64,000 nt of DNA, from contig NC_088299.1 of the NCBI RefSeq assembly GCF_032854445.1, positions 12,949,608 to 13,013,607 on the forward strand, written 5' to 3'. A program made the translations under genes and the position numbers. This DNA comes from Liolophura sinensis. Taxonomy: Eukaryota > Mollusca > Polyplacophora > Chitonida > Chitonidae. This document shows, one piece after another, positions 22,739-35,844 of this stretch; within the stretch, counting starts at the first letter, position 1; every line of letters begins with the position of its first letter. Below the pieces are notes generated by a model that ran no database searches, was not told the DNA's origin, and saw nothing but the letters and a program-made list of their open reading frames with translations.

Positions 22739-23129
22739 GTAAATATATATTGTGAAAGTCTCAAATAGAAAGCATTGTACTATGTATAGTCTTGCGTCTT
22801 CCCAACGTCATTGAAAGCTGTTGACAGCTTCTAGGTGAATCAATCCGTCTGAATTAATTTCATACTTGACCTATTTTTAGTTCTTTCATTGATTATGTTA
22901 AATGTTGTTTTGAAAACTCGGTTTTGTGATTGTTGACCTAGAATGTCAATTTTGGTTGAGAGCTGGAATACAAATTTCGGTTTGACGCCTGGAATTGGAT
23001 CAATATGAAAAGCATGTCACTTACACGACGATAAATTAATGAGAGGAGTAACCGTAGTTTCCCATGCAAATCACTACAAGTCTGTCAAACTGTCTCACCT
23101 AACACGGGAGGCAAAATTAGCCCGAGCTG

Positions 23130-23780
23130 GATTCGAGCCTGCAGGGGTCCTCCTAGCGATGTGAATGTAAATCAAGCATCTCAACCCGAGCTTCCTTTGC
23201 CACTGCATGATTTCGGTAAAGATCCAATTTAAATCCGGAGTGGAGTGCCTTACCTTTAACCACCGAGTAACGCAATTTGTTTGAGAGTGTATCACACACT
23301 CTTGAGACTAGAGAGTGGGCCACTGTAACTAAGCAGATAACACGAGTAACTCATCCTCCAAAAGAAAAAAAGTCCGAACTTTCTCTTACATCATTTTATC
23401 CCACTTTCTCTGTAACCTGCATAAGTACCAGATTATGTAAATATGTATGTAAATTGCAGCGGCAAAAAGTGTCAGATAAAGCGGGTGGCCAGGAAGAATT
23501 TACCACACGACTTGATTGACAGCGGTCTGTTCTGCTCACTATGCCATTACCAAGAGGAAACGTCCGCTGTCCCTGGAAGCCGTCCAATGCCGGAGAGCCT
23601 CTTCGTCTGGAGCCGTATTTAGGGAGAGACAGGGACGTGGAGAGGAAGGGTCGTTCACCTCGCAGAGATCAGCGCTACTGATTTCACTACCCAAAGGGGA
23701 GTTTGTTTTTAGTCTACAAACTCGGAGAGAAAAGGGAGACCTTCTTGTGTGCGCAGGTCCGAAATTATTGGTGATAATTT
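23130..23780 (+). repeat. Macro-repeat blocks A-B, copy B
   Basis: It is the counterpart of 9380-10030, nearly identical to it. Confidence 0.8.
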
Positions 23781-24180
23781 GTCAATTGTCTTTATAACTA
23801 ACTGTGTCACCTTGAGCAATATTTACAGCTTTTTGCATCCGGCATTGCATTAAATGGCTGTAATGAAGGTGGCGGTGAATTATTAATGGTTGTCTACCTA
23901 TAATTTACCATGCCCATGCAAAGCAGCTGCACGAACAGTTTAGCCCATCTCAGAGAAAACAGGAAACGAGATAAACAATTCATTTTACTCCCACGTGCCA
24001 AAACATATAGGCAAAGCAAGAAAGTGGTATCAACACATTATTCATCCTAAAATCGAAAAGACAAAGAAACTGCGTGGAAAAATCAATACTTAATCAATAT
24101 TGAAAAGGTGTTGAAATCAAAGTGTGTGCGTTTCTTTGGACTTGCTTACTACGTTGTAAGGAACACGAGATCCCATTGCA

Positions 24181-24870
24181 GTTAAATGTCAAGTACTAGA
24201 CCAATACGCGGAAATACAGATACCTGTTGGTATATCAATGTGGTCGGCTGAAATGAATAGTAATCACTGCGGTTTTAAGTTAGAAAGTTTCTGACAAGAG
24301 GCGGTGGTTTAATTTGGGCACCAGTATTTCTGTTTGCCATAGCATCATTGAAAAGTTGTTAAACACGGCACTGAACGCCAATAAAATAATTGTGTAAAAA
24401 GTCGAAAAAATTGAATATATGAAATGAGAAAAATTTTTTGTGTAAAATGCTTACGTTTTGTGATGTAACTAACTTTCATAAATAAACCGCAGCTGCAAAG
24501 CTTAAATCGTCACATTGAGTGCAACTCTTTGACCTGCAACTAAGGAAAAAAAGAACCTTATTGGTAAGGGTTCGTTTGAAGTGTTAAATATCTCTCAACT
24601 TGAAAGTTGAACTGCTGGCTGTGAAATACGTGATAAAAATATATGTGGGGACCAATATCGTGCAAAGAGTGAAAAAGATATTTTAATACGCTATGTGGGC
24701 CTGCACATCCTTTTTGCTCGCCATTCCATGCGGAATTACTATCAGTTTTACAAATGTCAGTAGCAAACGAAGATCAATCTATTAAACATCGTTTGTGCGT
24801 TTATGTTGCTACAGTCATGGACGGCTTGAAACGTTTTCGCTTTCAAAAATTGTGTTTTGTCTTTTTGATT
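24181..24870. other. Unassigned sequence right of copy B
   Basis: Single-copy in the window, AT-rich, with no recognisable gene or repeat. It is what should follow copy A if the N gap hides a haplotype join. Confidence 0.5.
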
Positions 24871-24879
24871 TCATTAAGT

Positions 24880-25540
<661 letters not shown>

Positions 25541-26229
25541 GATGAACCTACAACTACAAAAAAACTGGTTGCTGTGGATCTGTAGATGTATCTCCTGTTC
25601 AGGAAATGGTCGGCATATATATTGCTGTTACTAGAACTGCCTTAATCCCGTAGATTAGGAATCTGTACTAACATAGCTCACTCCAACCTCCGTATTTCTG
25701 TGTCGACATCTTCTGCCAACCTGCATTGCGAAAATGTGATGTTAACTTAAACACGTGTCCTTATTCTTTCCAATGTGAATTTTGTGTTATTACATCGAGA
25801 TATATCTTTTTATTTCATCCAAAAAGAAAATCATTCTACAAAACGTTCACTTTAGCTGACAAATGCCAGGTATAGATATATAAATCTCAATCGCTGCCCA
25901 GTTTACTGTTTCAGAACAGCAAATGTGCCTCACAGCTTAACAAAAGTCTATCTGTTGGAAGCCTATGTATTTCTGATTTAAATACTAATGTAGGAATAAC
26001 ACTAAGAAATAAAGAAATTAAAAGCAAGAAACTTGTATTTTCAATAGATTTAGATAAGAAATAGCTGTATCTTTTAAATATCCGACTATGGAATAAAGTG
26101 ACTTTATTCAGCTCAAGGAGAAATTTAATCAATTAAAATAAATGTTAATGGTATAAACGACGAGTAAATAATATGTTTCTACAGTGACAAAGGGTTTGGA
26201 AAAGTTAGAATTTCAACTTGTGTCCTATC
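25541..26229. other. Unassigned sequence between inverted repeat copies
   Basis: AT-rich and without recognisable gene, SINE or unit block. Confidence 0.45.
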
Positions 26230-26780
26230 TCTTTGGTTTCATGTCCGGTATGTAACTTCCTTTCAGTTAAGCCTGCCTCTAGCAAAATTAGTAAGTGTCA
26301 GGAATTTACGCAGGAAAACCGACCGTTTCTTTCTTCCAAACCGAGGCACAGATCGGAAGGATAAATAGACAATGTACGAGACTTTAATTCTGAGACATCC
26401 TTCTTCTGAGCAGTGAAATGTCTTACTTATTCCCCTGGACTGGACGACTTCCAGGGAACTTCCTTGGAACTTCCTTACTCACATCGTGAGTAAAACGGGC
26501 CGTGTAATGTACAGTATAAAATATTCCTCCAGTAAACATGTCGCCTGCAGCTTGGTCAATTACATGGCCACACGTTGTAATTAAAACTTCTTGCCACTGC
26601 TAATAACATTCTAATCTGGTATTCTTTTCACGTTACACAGAAAGTGGGATAAGGGGGCGTAAGCAAACATTCCATGTTCCGAATCCTTTTTTCACTGGGG
26701 GAGGAGGGGCCCTCGTGTTATCTGCTCAGCTACAGCAGCCCACTCTCTAGTTACACGGGTTTGTCATACTCTCACACAAA
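26230..26780 (-). repeat. Second inverted copy of blocks C-B-A
   Basis: It contains the reversed landmarks AGCCTGCCTCTAGCAAAATT (block C), GACGACTTCCAGGGAACTTC (block B) and AGAAAGTGGGATAAGGGGGC, then CCACTCTCTAGTT (block A). It is more degenerate than 24880-25540. Confidence 0.7.
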
Positions 26781-27266
26781 TAGAATTGATAAGTGGCTAA
26801 ATATAAGACGCTCTTCTCCGGAATTAAACTGACAAAACGTCCATAGAGGTGTGAGGTAAAGGAAACTCTTGGCCACAAGAAATCCTAGGCTCAAAACACA
26901 CTTAGTGACCTTGCCGGATTTAATTGATCCTTATTCTTGTTGATGCTCGCCTTGTAGACCTAATCTGTCGCTCTCCCGTGAATCATATATTCGCCTTTTA
27001 TCTAAGGGATTCATTTACATATAAAGAAGTACTGTGATTCAGTAAAGTTGAATTATGCCTGTAACAAATAATTTATTTTTATACATAAATAAAATTATTT
27101 AATAATTTAATAATAACAAATAATTTATTAAGTTTTATTAATAATTTAAAAAGTTAGATACATTTCTGGGTTGTGCCTGATAGTATTGATTTCATTTTAT
27201 GCTATCTCTTCATTTAGATGCCTAATCGCATCTAATTTCGTGCATACGACGGTTGGTAGGTATCGG

Positions 27267-28018
27267 TGTTATGTGAACAACTGCCGTTAGCTTCTAAATT
27301 TAGCTTGCCACTGTTTACATATGCTGAGTTCAGGGCCTGCTCTCTGCCTCTGCCTTAGAATGTTCCAGAATACGCTCAGCTCGGGGCCTGTTTGTTTACA
27401 ACAAGCGTTCAAGAATTTTCTTATTCTAGAAAATTCCACCAGTCTATATAAGACCTATGAAAGCAGGTCAAAGAGGAGAAAGAACAATTATTGAGAGTTT
27501 TGGGATGCTTTCGCTGTGTGTTACCTTAGCAGGCCTTTTGTGCTGAATTTTGGTGTCTTTATAGCCTCTGGCTTTGTTATATCATATCTCCACCGACCAC
27601 TTGTTCAGTCTGAACTTGTATATTTAATTTGTGCTCTTGTGTACACAGTGCTTATTAGTACACGGACCCTGTCTGTGGAATTTTGTGTATATTTCGTCAT
27701 ACACTCAGTTATTCTGTGGATTTTCCCTCTTGTGAATATTGCCTCTGTGCATTTTTATGCATTGTGGAGTATATGCGTCCGTTTGGACTTGACACCGTTG
27801 TACATGTAAGTACTTTAGTATTTGTATAGATATTGATATCCTTCTTGTTAAACTTAAGTACTTTAGTATTTATATAAGTCTTGTTATGTGTTCTTGTTAA
27901 ACCTAATAAATTGTTGAAAAATAAAATCTGCTGGTTTTGGTTACTTTTTGTGCAGCTAAACTGTCGTGTATTTCGAACAAGCTATCTCTTTATAATACAG
28001 ACAGTTTGGGTCGTAACA
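27267..28018 (+). mobile_element. Solo LTR (752 bp)
   Basis: The element starts TGTTATGTG and ends CGTAACA, giving the TGTTA...TAACA short inverted ends of a retroviral-type LTR. It is flanked on both sides by TCGG (27263-27266 and 28019-28022), a 4 bp target duplication. Internally it has a TATA box (TATATAAG, 27445-27452) and AATAAA signals near 27906 and 27921, in the positional order U3-R-U5. No gag-pol sequence adjoins either side, so it is a solo LTR left by recombination between the two LTRs of a provirus-like element. The superfamily (Gypsy or other) cannot be told from the LTR alone. Confidence 0.82.
27358..27452 (+). promoter_or_regulatory. Heat-shock-element array plus TATA in the LTR
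   Basis: Three perfect three-unit heat shock elements precede the TATA box: GAAtgTTCcaGAA (27358-27370), TTCaaGAAttTTC (27408-27420) and TTCtaGAAaaTTC (27424-27436). The last ends 9 bp before TATATAAG (27445). This is the arrangement of hsp70-type promoters bound by HSF1 trimers. Initiation would be expected near 27475. Heat or stress inducibility is inferred. Confidence 0.75.
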
Positions 28019-28052
28019 TCGGACAATTACAGCCTACATGAAGCAAATCATT

Positions 28053-28195
28053 ACGTACAATGGTCAAAAAAACGTCTAGCGTCATTTGAGGGAGTCAGAC
28101 AAGTGCTCTTTGTTAGCGTTTGAATGACTGAAGCATAGTGCAAATAAAAAAAACAATTAGTGACTTTACTATGAAGCAATAGGCATTTGTCAATT
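28053..28195 (-). repeat. Macro-repeat block F, inverted
   Basis: The reverse complement gives GACAAATGC, AGTAAAG, CACTAA and AAACGCTAACAAAGAGCAC, a close match to 29214-29310 on the + strand. It is the last inverted piece before the array turns to + orientation. Confidence 0.8.
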
Positions 28196-28285
28196 TATTT
28201 ACGCCGTACTCAAGAATACTTCACTTATACGACGGCGGCCCGCATTAAGGTGGTAGGAAACCGGACAGGAAACCGGGGGAACATT
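28196..28285 (-). mobile_element. Meta-type SINE 3' fragment
   Basis: TTTACGCCGTACTCAAGAAT and ACTTATACGACGGCGGCC followed by GGAAACCGGACAGG are the reversed 3' third of the Meta-type SINE. It sits at the point where repeat orientation flips. Confidence 0.8.
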
Positions 28286-28749
28286 ACAGGGAAATACAAA
28301 AAACCACCAAATAAGCATCTATCAAAATAGTTATAAATAGCAAATTTTTTTCACGACAGTGGCTATAAGTCTTAATGACATCTTGTTGTCAAAAATAGCG
28401 CTTTGCAATGTTGATTTTGGATATACTAAACATAAAGTAAAAATACTCCTTACTCCTTCAATAAATATACACAAGCCAACAATTGTAAAATTTTAGGATG
28501 TTTGTATAGTGTTTAAAACTACATGAAAACAGCCGAAGTATCCCCCGAATTATTGCAATACTTTCTCGCTCATTCTATGTCACTTACCTCTTCTCGGTGC
28601 AAAGGTCCTAATTCCATAGGTCTGGTATTTCAGATAGAAATACATAAACCTCCTGTTAGCCTGTTATTATGTTGTGATACACATTTGGACGGAAATTGGG
28701 CAACCATCAGGATGTATACATTTATAGGTAATAATTGTGGCTGTAATAA

Positions 28750-30770
28750 AAACACATATCTTGGTGTAATATACACAAAATTCCCCAAGAAAAGACAAAA
28801 GGCCACTTGTTTTATGTCAACGCCACATTTTCCCAATGCATTTCATAGGCGCGAGCATATTTCGAAAAAGAAATGCGGAAATTCGGGTGGACTATCTTAT
28901 TATGGACTAAACCTACAGGACTGAACCAGTTCTAGTAACAGAACGGGATACCACCACAGATCCGAGGCAATGCGCTCCTCATGCAGCTGTACCAGGTCAT
29001 ACGAGGTTTTGGTTGATATTTGTTATCTCCACTGACTATCTCACCGTGATGTGTGTAAAGTCCCATGACTTTGAAAACTGACGATTGTTTTAACAAGTTT
29101 CGTCTGTGGTAAATGCCTCCAGGGGATTCCTCGGTCTGTTCACTATCAGAATCAGGAAATCAAAGATCGTAGAGCAATCGGAATTGGGGAATTTTGTTAA
29201 TGGCTTTGACAAATGCTGATTGTTTCACAGTAAAGGCACTAAATGGTCTTTTTATTTGCACAATGCCTTAGTGAGTCAAATGCTAACAAAGAGCACTTGT
29301 CTAATTCCCACAAGTGATGCTAAAGTTTGTCCTGGCCATTGTGCGTAAATGTCTGTCCGAAGTAGACTGACACGGTTAATGCAAGGAAACTACCAGCCAT
29401 GGCATGTGCTAAGTTAGATATGGCAGGACAACTGAAGAGATAACATAAATTCAAATAATCATTATCAAACACCTCACTCATGACTGTATCTTAGCTTGTT
29501 ATTGCTTTTTATTAAAATATTTGAATACTTAAAAGAATTGACGACATCGGTGTATTTTCTTCTTTCTTTTAATGTACCAGAACAGTTGTTTATATGCCCC
29601 TTCTTTAAGTGTTAATACATGATTCGTGGGAAAACTATTAACAAACGCAGGTTACAAGCCGAGCTTTACGAACTTTATTGATCTTTAACGAAGGATAAAG
29701 ATCAATATAACTCCAGCAAGGTCAATAAGTACGTCTTGAACAGAGAGTCGCGAATCGCTCATATTCGTAAACGCTGTCCGTGATGTCTTATAAAGCAAGC
29801 ATCTCAACAGAGTTTTCTTTATCACACAGGTCTGTGAAAGTTTACCAATTTATTTCTAGAGTGAGGTTTCTTACATTTAGCCAGTGAGAACTGCAGTTTG
29901 TGTGAGAGCCTATATCAAACCTTTGGAACTAGAGAGTGGATGACAATAACAATAACTCCTTTATCCCACTGCCTTCGTAACCTGAAAGTAATATCAGATT
30001 AAGAATGCCATTAGTAGTGGCAAATTAAAACGTGTGTCCACGTAAGATTTAACCAAGGTGAGCACGATATCACTCCTGTATAGTTTATGGATCTCACGGT
30101 CTCTTCTGCGCACTATGAAATAACAACAGGAAATCTCCGAAGTTCCCTTGAAGTCGCTCATTGCCAAAAGAACCGCTTTGTTTTGAGCCATTTCGATGTT
30201 CGGACGGAGAGAAGTCGTGATGAAGGTTCGCTACATCGGGTCTACTGATTTCACCACTCAAAGGAGCATTTTCTCGTTAGTTTCCGTCATAAACTCTCGT
30301 GCTTTATACATTTAGCATTCCTTTCTTTGACTCGATTTGGGACAAAGAAAAGAATGGTTAGTCTGCAATCCAAAACTATTGACAGATATTGATGCTGATA
30401 AGGACGTGTTTCACCGAATCAGAAACGAAGTGACACACCGGACTTTATAAAGCATACAGGATAGAATACTATCTCAAAATTAATGCTTTTCAAACCTCTT
30501 ATCACTCTGCAAACACATACACACACTGATGTTGTTAAATTATTCGCTCCTCGTTTACCATTAACATTTATTTTTAACGACTAATTATTTTATTTATTGA
30601 TTTGTGCCAGAGCCTAAAATTTCAAACATATATCTCATATAGCAAATATGTAGCTAATATTCGGTGATTTTTAGCCATTTTTAAGCCATTTTCAGCGAAT
30701 ATTAAAATTGCAAAATGGGGTTTTTTTGGATGTTGTAAAAAGAAATATCTAGCTGTAATATCACTAAATT
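28750..30770 (+). repeat. Macro-repeat unit 1 (D-E-F-G-A-B-C), about 2.0 kb
   Basis: This is the clearest complete period, without an obvious insertion. Block D is at 28750-28990, E 29000-29190 (GACGATTGTTTTAACAAGTT, ATCAGAATCAGGAAATCAAA), F 29200-29430, G 29450-29640, A 29640-29945, B 29945-30330 and C 30340-30600. Block D then recurs at 30770. No ORF runs through it and no protein domain is recognised, so it appears non-coding. Confidence 0.78.
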
Positions 30771-32830
30771 GTCAGAGAATGTCATTTTCCCGAACGCCGG
30801 CGAAAGAAAATTTCGACACGGAAGTGCGGGGTTGGGGTAAAGTAGCTGTTATCTTACATTTCCTGTAAGATAGACTTTGCAATCTACTGGACCGAGCCAA
30901 TTCCAGAGGCAGCTTTTGTACGTGCCGACTACAGATCCCGAGCAACCCGTTTCTGCTGTTCCTGTACCAGGTCATCAGAAAGTAGGCGTGGTTTGGATGA
31001 ATTTTCCTATCTCCATTGGCTGTCTCAATGTTTTTAAAAAGCGCCATGATCTTCAATGCTCAACATGTAGCGTCTGTAATAAAGCCCTTCAGGGGACTCC
31101 CCGGTCAGGTCCCTAAAAAAGTCAGGAAACCAAAGATCGTAGAGGAATCAGAAATATGGAATTTTGTTAATGGTTTGACAACTACTGATTGTCTTGTAGT
31201 AAAGGCACTAAGTGGTATTCAAATTTACACAATGAATAATTCAATCCAAGACAAACACAAAGCACTTGGCCGATTCCCAAAAGCTGTATTAAAGTTTGTC
31301 CTGATCATTGTACACCATGGTCTGACTGAAGGAGACTATCCCGGCAAATGCAGGGTGACTACCAGCCATGAAATTAGACATAGTAAGATAGCTGAAGAAA
31401 AACATAACACAGAATGAAATCACGATTGGTAGATATACCACTCAGAGTTGTATCTGGCTTAATGATGAAAGAAAAAATATTTTAAGTAATGAGTGCTTAA
31501 TTTCCAAGGTCAAAATCATATCCTTTGTTTGAAAGACCCAAAATAGACCCAAAATAGACCCAAAATAGCTCTTTATATGTATGCATACTTAGGGTATTAC
31601 CTCGTACTTAACAATTTTTCACTGATATGACGACGAGGAGTTATTAGGTATACATACATATATTATGTTTTCTTGTAGCAAGGCGGGTCTTTGCAGCCGA
31701 ATAGCTGTGGAAATATCATGCCGAAGACACCAGACATGACACAATATCATGCCGAAGACACCAGACATACCACCCCCAAGCAGTTACATTCTAACCCCAG
31801 GCCAACCCGTTTTTTTTTTTCCTTGATATAACGTTTTAGTGCTTGGTGCCAAGCAAAGCATGAACTAGTGGCTTTTTTTAAGTTTGGCCAGATTTGATCC
31901 CAGATTACCGAAGCGGTAAGTCTTTATACCTAACAGTCTCACATATGTATATTAAGTGACAATATATGATTAATGGGACAGCAAATATTAAAAGTAGGCC
32001 AAAATCTAAGCTTCACCAAAGCTAAGGATAGATAAAACCCAGCAAGGTCACTAAGTAGGTTTTAAGCAGTGGGTTTCGTGTGGCTTATATTCGTGTCTGT
32101 TGTCCGTAATACTATGTAAAACAAGCATCCCGATGAAGGTTCCTTTACCACACACCGAAAGTAATTCCAGAGTGAAGTGCCTTACATTTAGCCAGTGTGC
32201 AAAACCATTTATGTGAGACTCTACCACTAACCCTTGGGTAGATGTAACTGATTAGGTAACACGATTAGGTGCCCACTCACACTAACAAAAAAAGAATTGT
32301 GGAACGCAGCGCCACTTTCTAATACACCCCCTTATCCTACTTTCTTGTAAACTGCAATGAATATCAAATTAGTGATGTCAGTAGCAGTGGCAAAAAGTTT
32401 TAATTAAAACGTAGCCGCACACGCTATCACCCCAGCATAGTGGATGCATCTCACGGTCAGTTTTGCTGACTGTGCCATTACCAGGAGGAAATCTCCACAG
32501 TTCTTTTTTAGTCGCCCAATGCTGGAGAAACATTTTGTTTGCAAACATGTTGATGCTACGAGAGAGGCGTTGAGAGGGAGGATCTCTCGCCTTGACCGAG
32601 ATCAGCGCCAAAGATTTTACCGCTCAAAGAAGCATTTCCTCATGTCTCCGTCATAAAGTCTCGTACATTGTCCATTTACTCTTTCGGCCCATGTCCCAAT
32701 TAAGGAGAAAGAAAAGATCGGTTTGTCTGCGTTAGTCGGGAATTGCTGAAAGATGTTAACTCTGTTTAAGAATGGTGTAACTGAACCAGAAACAAAATGA
32801 CCTACCAGTCTAATGAAACCGACAGCCAAA
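30770..32830 (+). repeat. Macro-repeat unit 2, with V-type SINE inside
   Basis: D 30770-30920 (AATTTCGACACGGAAGTGCG), E 30950-31160, F 31190-31390, G 31450-31580, then a reversed SINE at 31588-31920. A follows at 31980-32280, B 32290-32690 and C 32695-32800. The same block order as unit 1 and similar spacing once the SINE is removed support a tandem origin. Confidence 0.75.
31588..31920 (-). mobile_element. V-type SINE, diverged
   Basis: Reversed, it shows a GGTTTGATC-like B box region (GATTTGATCCCAGATTACCG in + orientation), GGTTGGCCTGGGG and the ATTGTTAAGTACGAGGTAAT 3' end of the V-type family. A 31 bp segment (ATATCATGCCGAAGACACCA and following) is tandemly repeated inside it. Confidence 0.6.
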
Positions 32831-33949
32831 ATATAAATTTGAAAGTAAGAGTTTATCAAGACTCTTTTCGGCATGCGAACATGAAAGCACAAATGGTATC
32901 TAATTTTTGCTTTTCATTATACTACTAATATTTCTAAAACGGAAGTAATTCAGCCCTAGACAGCATGTTAAATGCATTTTTACTGTCTCCTCACAATGTT
33001 GGTCAAAGTTTTTGTACCATGTGCTTGTCCTTGTACAAACATACACGCCCACATGAAGGTTTATTGTTTGCCCTTAGTGTATTAATAATACTTCTAAAAC
33101 TGACAATAATTCATTCTTCATTGGAAAGCAACATTGTCTTTATAGACGACGTGTTAGCACAAACTTATTCCCAATTCACATCTTATTTCGTATTCCACAA
33201 CCAGCAATTCGGTTTTAAGTTTAGAGAGATTGAGCAGTTTAGACACACCTTGAGAAACTGGACGGAGTTCTGTTCCCCATTGGGGTGGTAAATTCGCACT
33301 TAGTGTTACGATTTTAATGTTGCAGCTCTGCTTTATTCACTGCCATTCCAAATTCAAATCTATTAATTGTCGTTGTTAAAGTAATTGTTTTTTTCTGCTT
33401 AATCATTATTTTTAAATAAATTTTTTTTATTTGAAAATAAACCTTATATTACATGTCCTTTTAGCCAAGTGACTTTTTAAATATGATTGCTGTTTCATGT
33501 TCTCCTGGAGAACTTTTTTTCGATGTGTTGCTGCCCAGAATTATAAGTGCCTATATTAAACACCCGGTATGTCTGAACTTAAAACCACAGCTGCTCACTG
33601 CACTATTCAGTGTTGTAGTCCATGGAGTAAGAAACATTTATTGTTAATTTCTTGTAGAAACCGATGGCCAAGTTGGCCACTTTTATCGACGCAATAATGC
33701 TAGGTTGCCGAGTTTTAGAACCGCCCATAAAGAGGTAACATTTTAGGTTAGAGATATATTAACCAATAAAGTACTATATAAACACAAAAAATCCTATACT
33801 GACTCAATAAATGTGTAGGCGAACCATAAAACATTTTAGATGAATAACGATCCATCGGAGCAACTAAATATCTCCAAAAATTCGACTCCGCTTTTAATCA
33901 TTTAGGCGCAAAACTTGCCTGTTTCAGTGTTTTAGCCTAACCAACATTG
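32830..33949. other. Unassigned sequence in the array
   Basis: AT-rich, with no recognised block, SINE or domain. A 108-codon frame at 32965-33291 has no recognisable family and no splice context. Confidence 0.45.
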
Positions 33950-34300
33950 ATACTTTTTACATTTATCACGCTTGACAGTCAAATAACACATAAGTTTTGC
34001 CTGGTTAATATTTATTCAGTTGCTACAGGCATGCGTGCTTTGTAATATGGCATTTACAGTGTGTGTGCAGCCTCGTAAATATTAAATGCTTGAACAATTG
34101 AACAAAGCCATTCAGAAAGATGAAGGCAAACGTTTCTGCCAGAGCGCATGACATTATGTTACAATTGGCGATGAGTTCAGCACAGGCACCACGTCATTTG
34201 ATTATGGAGTCATTCACTATGAAAAGCCAGGAGCACACGATATTATAGTCTGTTAGCATTGGAATTAGTCAGCACTTTGCTTGTTGGCCTGGCTTTCAAT
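33950..34300 (+). repeat. Block H, copy in the array
   Basis: It aligns with 12440-12830 (TATCACGCTTGACA, GGCATGCGTGCTTTGTAATA, then AGAGCGCATGACATTAT and TAGTCTGTTAGC). It precedes block A of the next unit and may be part of a longer ancestral unit. Confidence 0.55.
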
Positions 34301-35844
34301 TCATTTGGAAAGGAAGTCTTGTAAAAGTTTTGCCCGTTCACAGCAAGGTGATTTTATGTTCAGTTTTGCTCCCGAAATAAGGAATCACAAAATGATTTCC
34401 AAATATTAAAGAATTAGATGGTTTCCTTACTGTTCTTGGAGCTTTTTCCATGACTAAAATGTTAATGAATAAGAAAACACTACGTTGTGTAGTACCAGTA
34501 CTTGTTCATGTTTGTTCGTTCCATTGTTGTTCAGAGCCATATAAAGAATGTGTTCCTTACGCCACGGTAATCAGTGTTATAACAGGAGCAACCAGAGTTT
34601 CCAGATTACACCACGGGCCTTCGCAAAGTACCTGCGAGGCATAAAAGGGTAGAGAAATTAGCCAGAGCTGGATTCCAACCTGTGGTGGTCGTGGGTGAAG
34701 TTGCTATGGAAAATGGCAAATGGATACTCCTGGAAATGCGTATATAAAACGCAGGTTACAGACAGTGCTTTCTCGATGCCAAGATCTGAGAAAGATCCAG
34801 GAAGATCAATCATTATATTTTACATCAGGAGGTTTTACCACACACCTCCACGAAAGTTTTTGCTTGTTCAATTCCGGACTAGAGTGCCTTAGATTTAGCC
34901 ACTCTGCGGAACTGTGTATCACAATATTTAGAACAACAGAGTGGGCCGCTGTAAGCGATAACAAGAGTTGCCCCCTCACCCAACAAAAAAGAATTCCAAA
35001 CGCAGCGTAACTTTTACTTACGAATAATCTCATTTTGTTTACAACCTGAAATGAATTAGATTAGAAATGTCATTAACCAGTGGCAAAAAAATTTTAATTA
35101 GAACGTGAAAACAATAGCACTCATATTCATGGTCTGTTCTGCTCACTATGCCGTTACTAAGAGGAAATCGCAGCTCCAAGGAAGTTGCCCAATGCCGGAG
35201 AGTCGCTTTCCTTGGAGGCGTCTTGAGAGGGAGGTTTCAAGAGGAAGGATCGTTCGTCTGGAAGAGATTAGGTCCAATGATTTCACTGCTCCAAGACTCT
35301 TTTTTTTTTGTCATTTACCCTTCCGTTCCTTGCGTCAGTTTGGAGGAAAGATAGATTTGTCTGAAATTCTTGACAGATGTTGATTCTGTTAGAAGTTGGT
35401 TTAACCGAAAAAGAAACGAAGTCACACACAAGACTTCGGGAAACCGAACAGACAGAACACACTTTGGAAAAGGAAAGCTTTTCAAACCGCTTATAAATGT
35501 AGAACCATGCAAACACGCTCACTATGCTCATTCATTTTCCCGTCGTTTTCCATTAACATGTCTTTGTTCCCTTTAATATCTGCATTGGCGGCGTCAACAT
35601 TTCATATCAGAGCTTGAAATTTCAAAAACACACAGATAGCTTGTACTAACATGTATTAAAGATTGAGAGTTAAGAGAAGCCAAGTAATTTGAGCTGGTGT
35701 CCAGTGCCTTTTTTTAGTTCTTTTCAATGTAGAACATCATGAATCACGTCTCTGTGGATTTTGTTGCGGTGGTTTGCTCTATGAATGAAAACACTTAAAT
35801 CAAAACGTCGTCATCATTAATAACATATTTACATCAAGTCAAGC

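Larger units (their letters stand above)
15638..24180 (+). repeat. Duplicated block, copy B
   Basis: This is the second copy of 1-10431, in the same orientation, beginning GCGTTTGGAGAAAAATCGTC and ending ATCCCATTGCA. The left limit is the first base of the window in copy A, so homology may extend further. On the right the sequence continues without a gap into unrelated DNA. Copy B lacks the Tc1 insertion and carries the intact version of the THAP exons. Confidence 0.95.

Noticed and set aside
27516-27809. 97-codon hydrophobic frame
   Set aside because: It lies inside the solo LTR downstream of the TATA box, with no recognisable domain; LTR sequence is normally non-coding.
29994-30191. Short frames in blocks A-B (such as 29994-30191 and 35105-35383) as a conserved repeat protein
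   Set aside because: The frames differ between copies of the same block, with different strand, phase and stops, so no coding constraint is visible.
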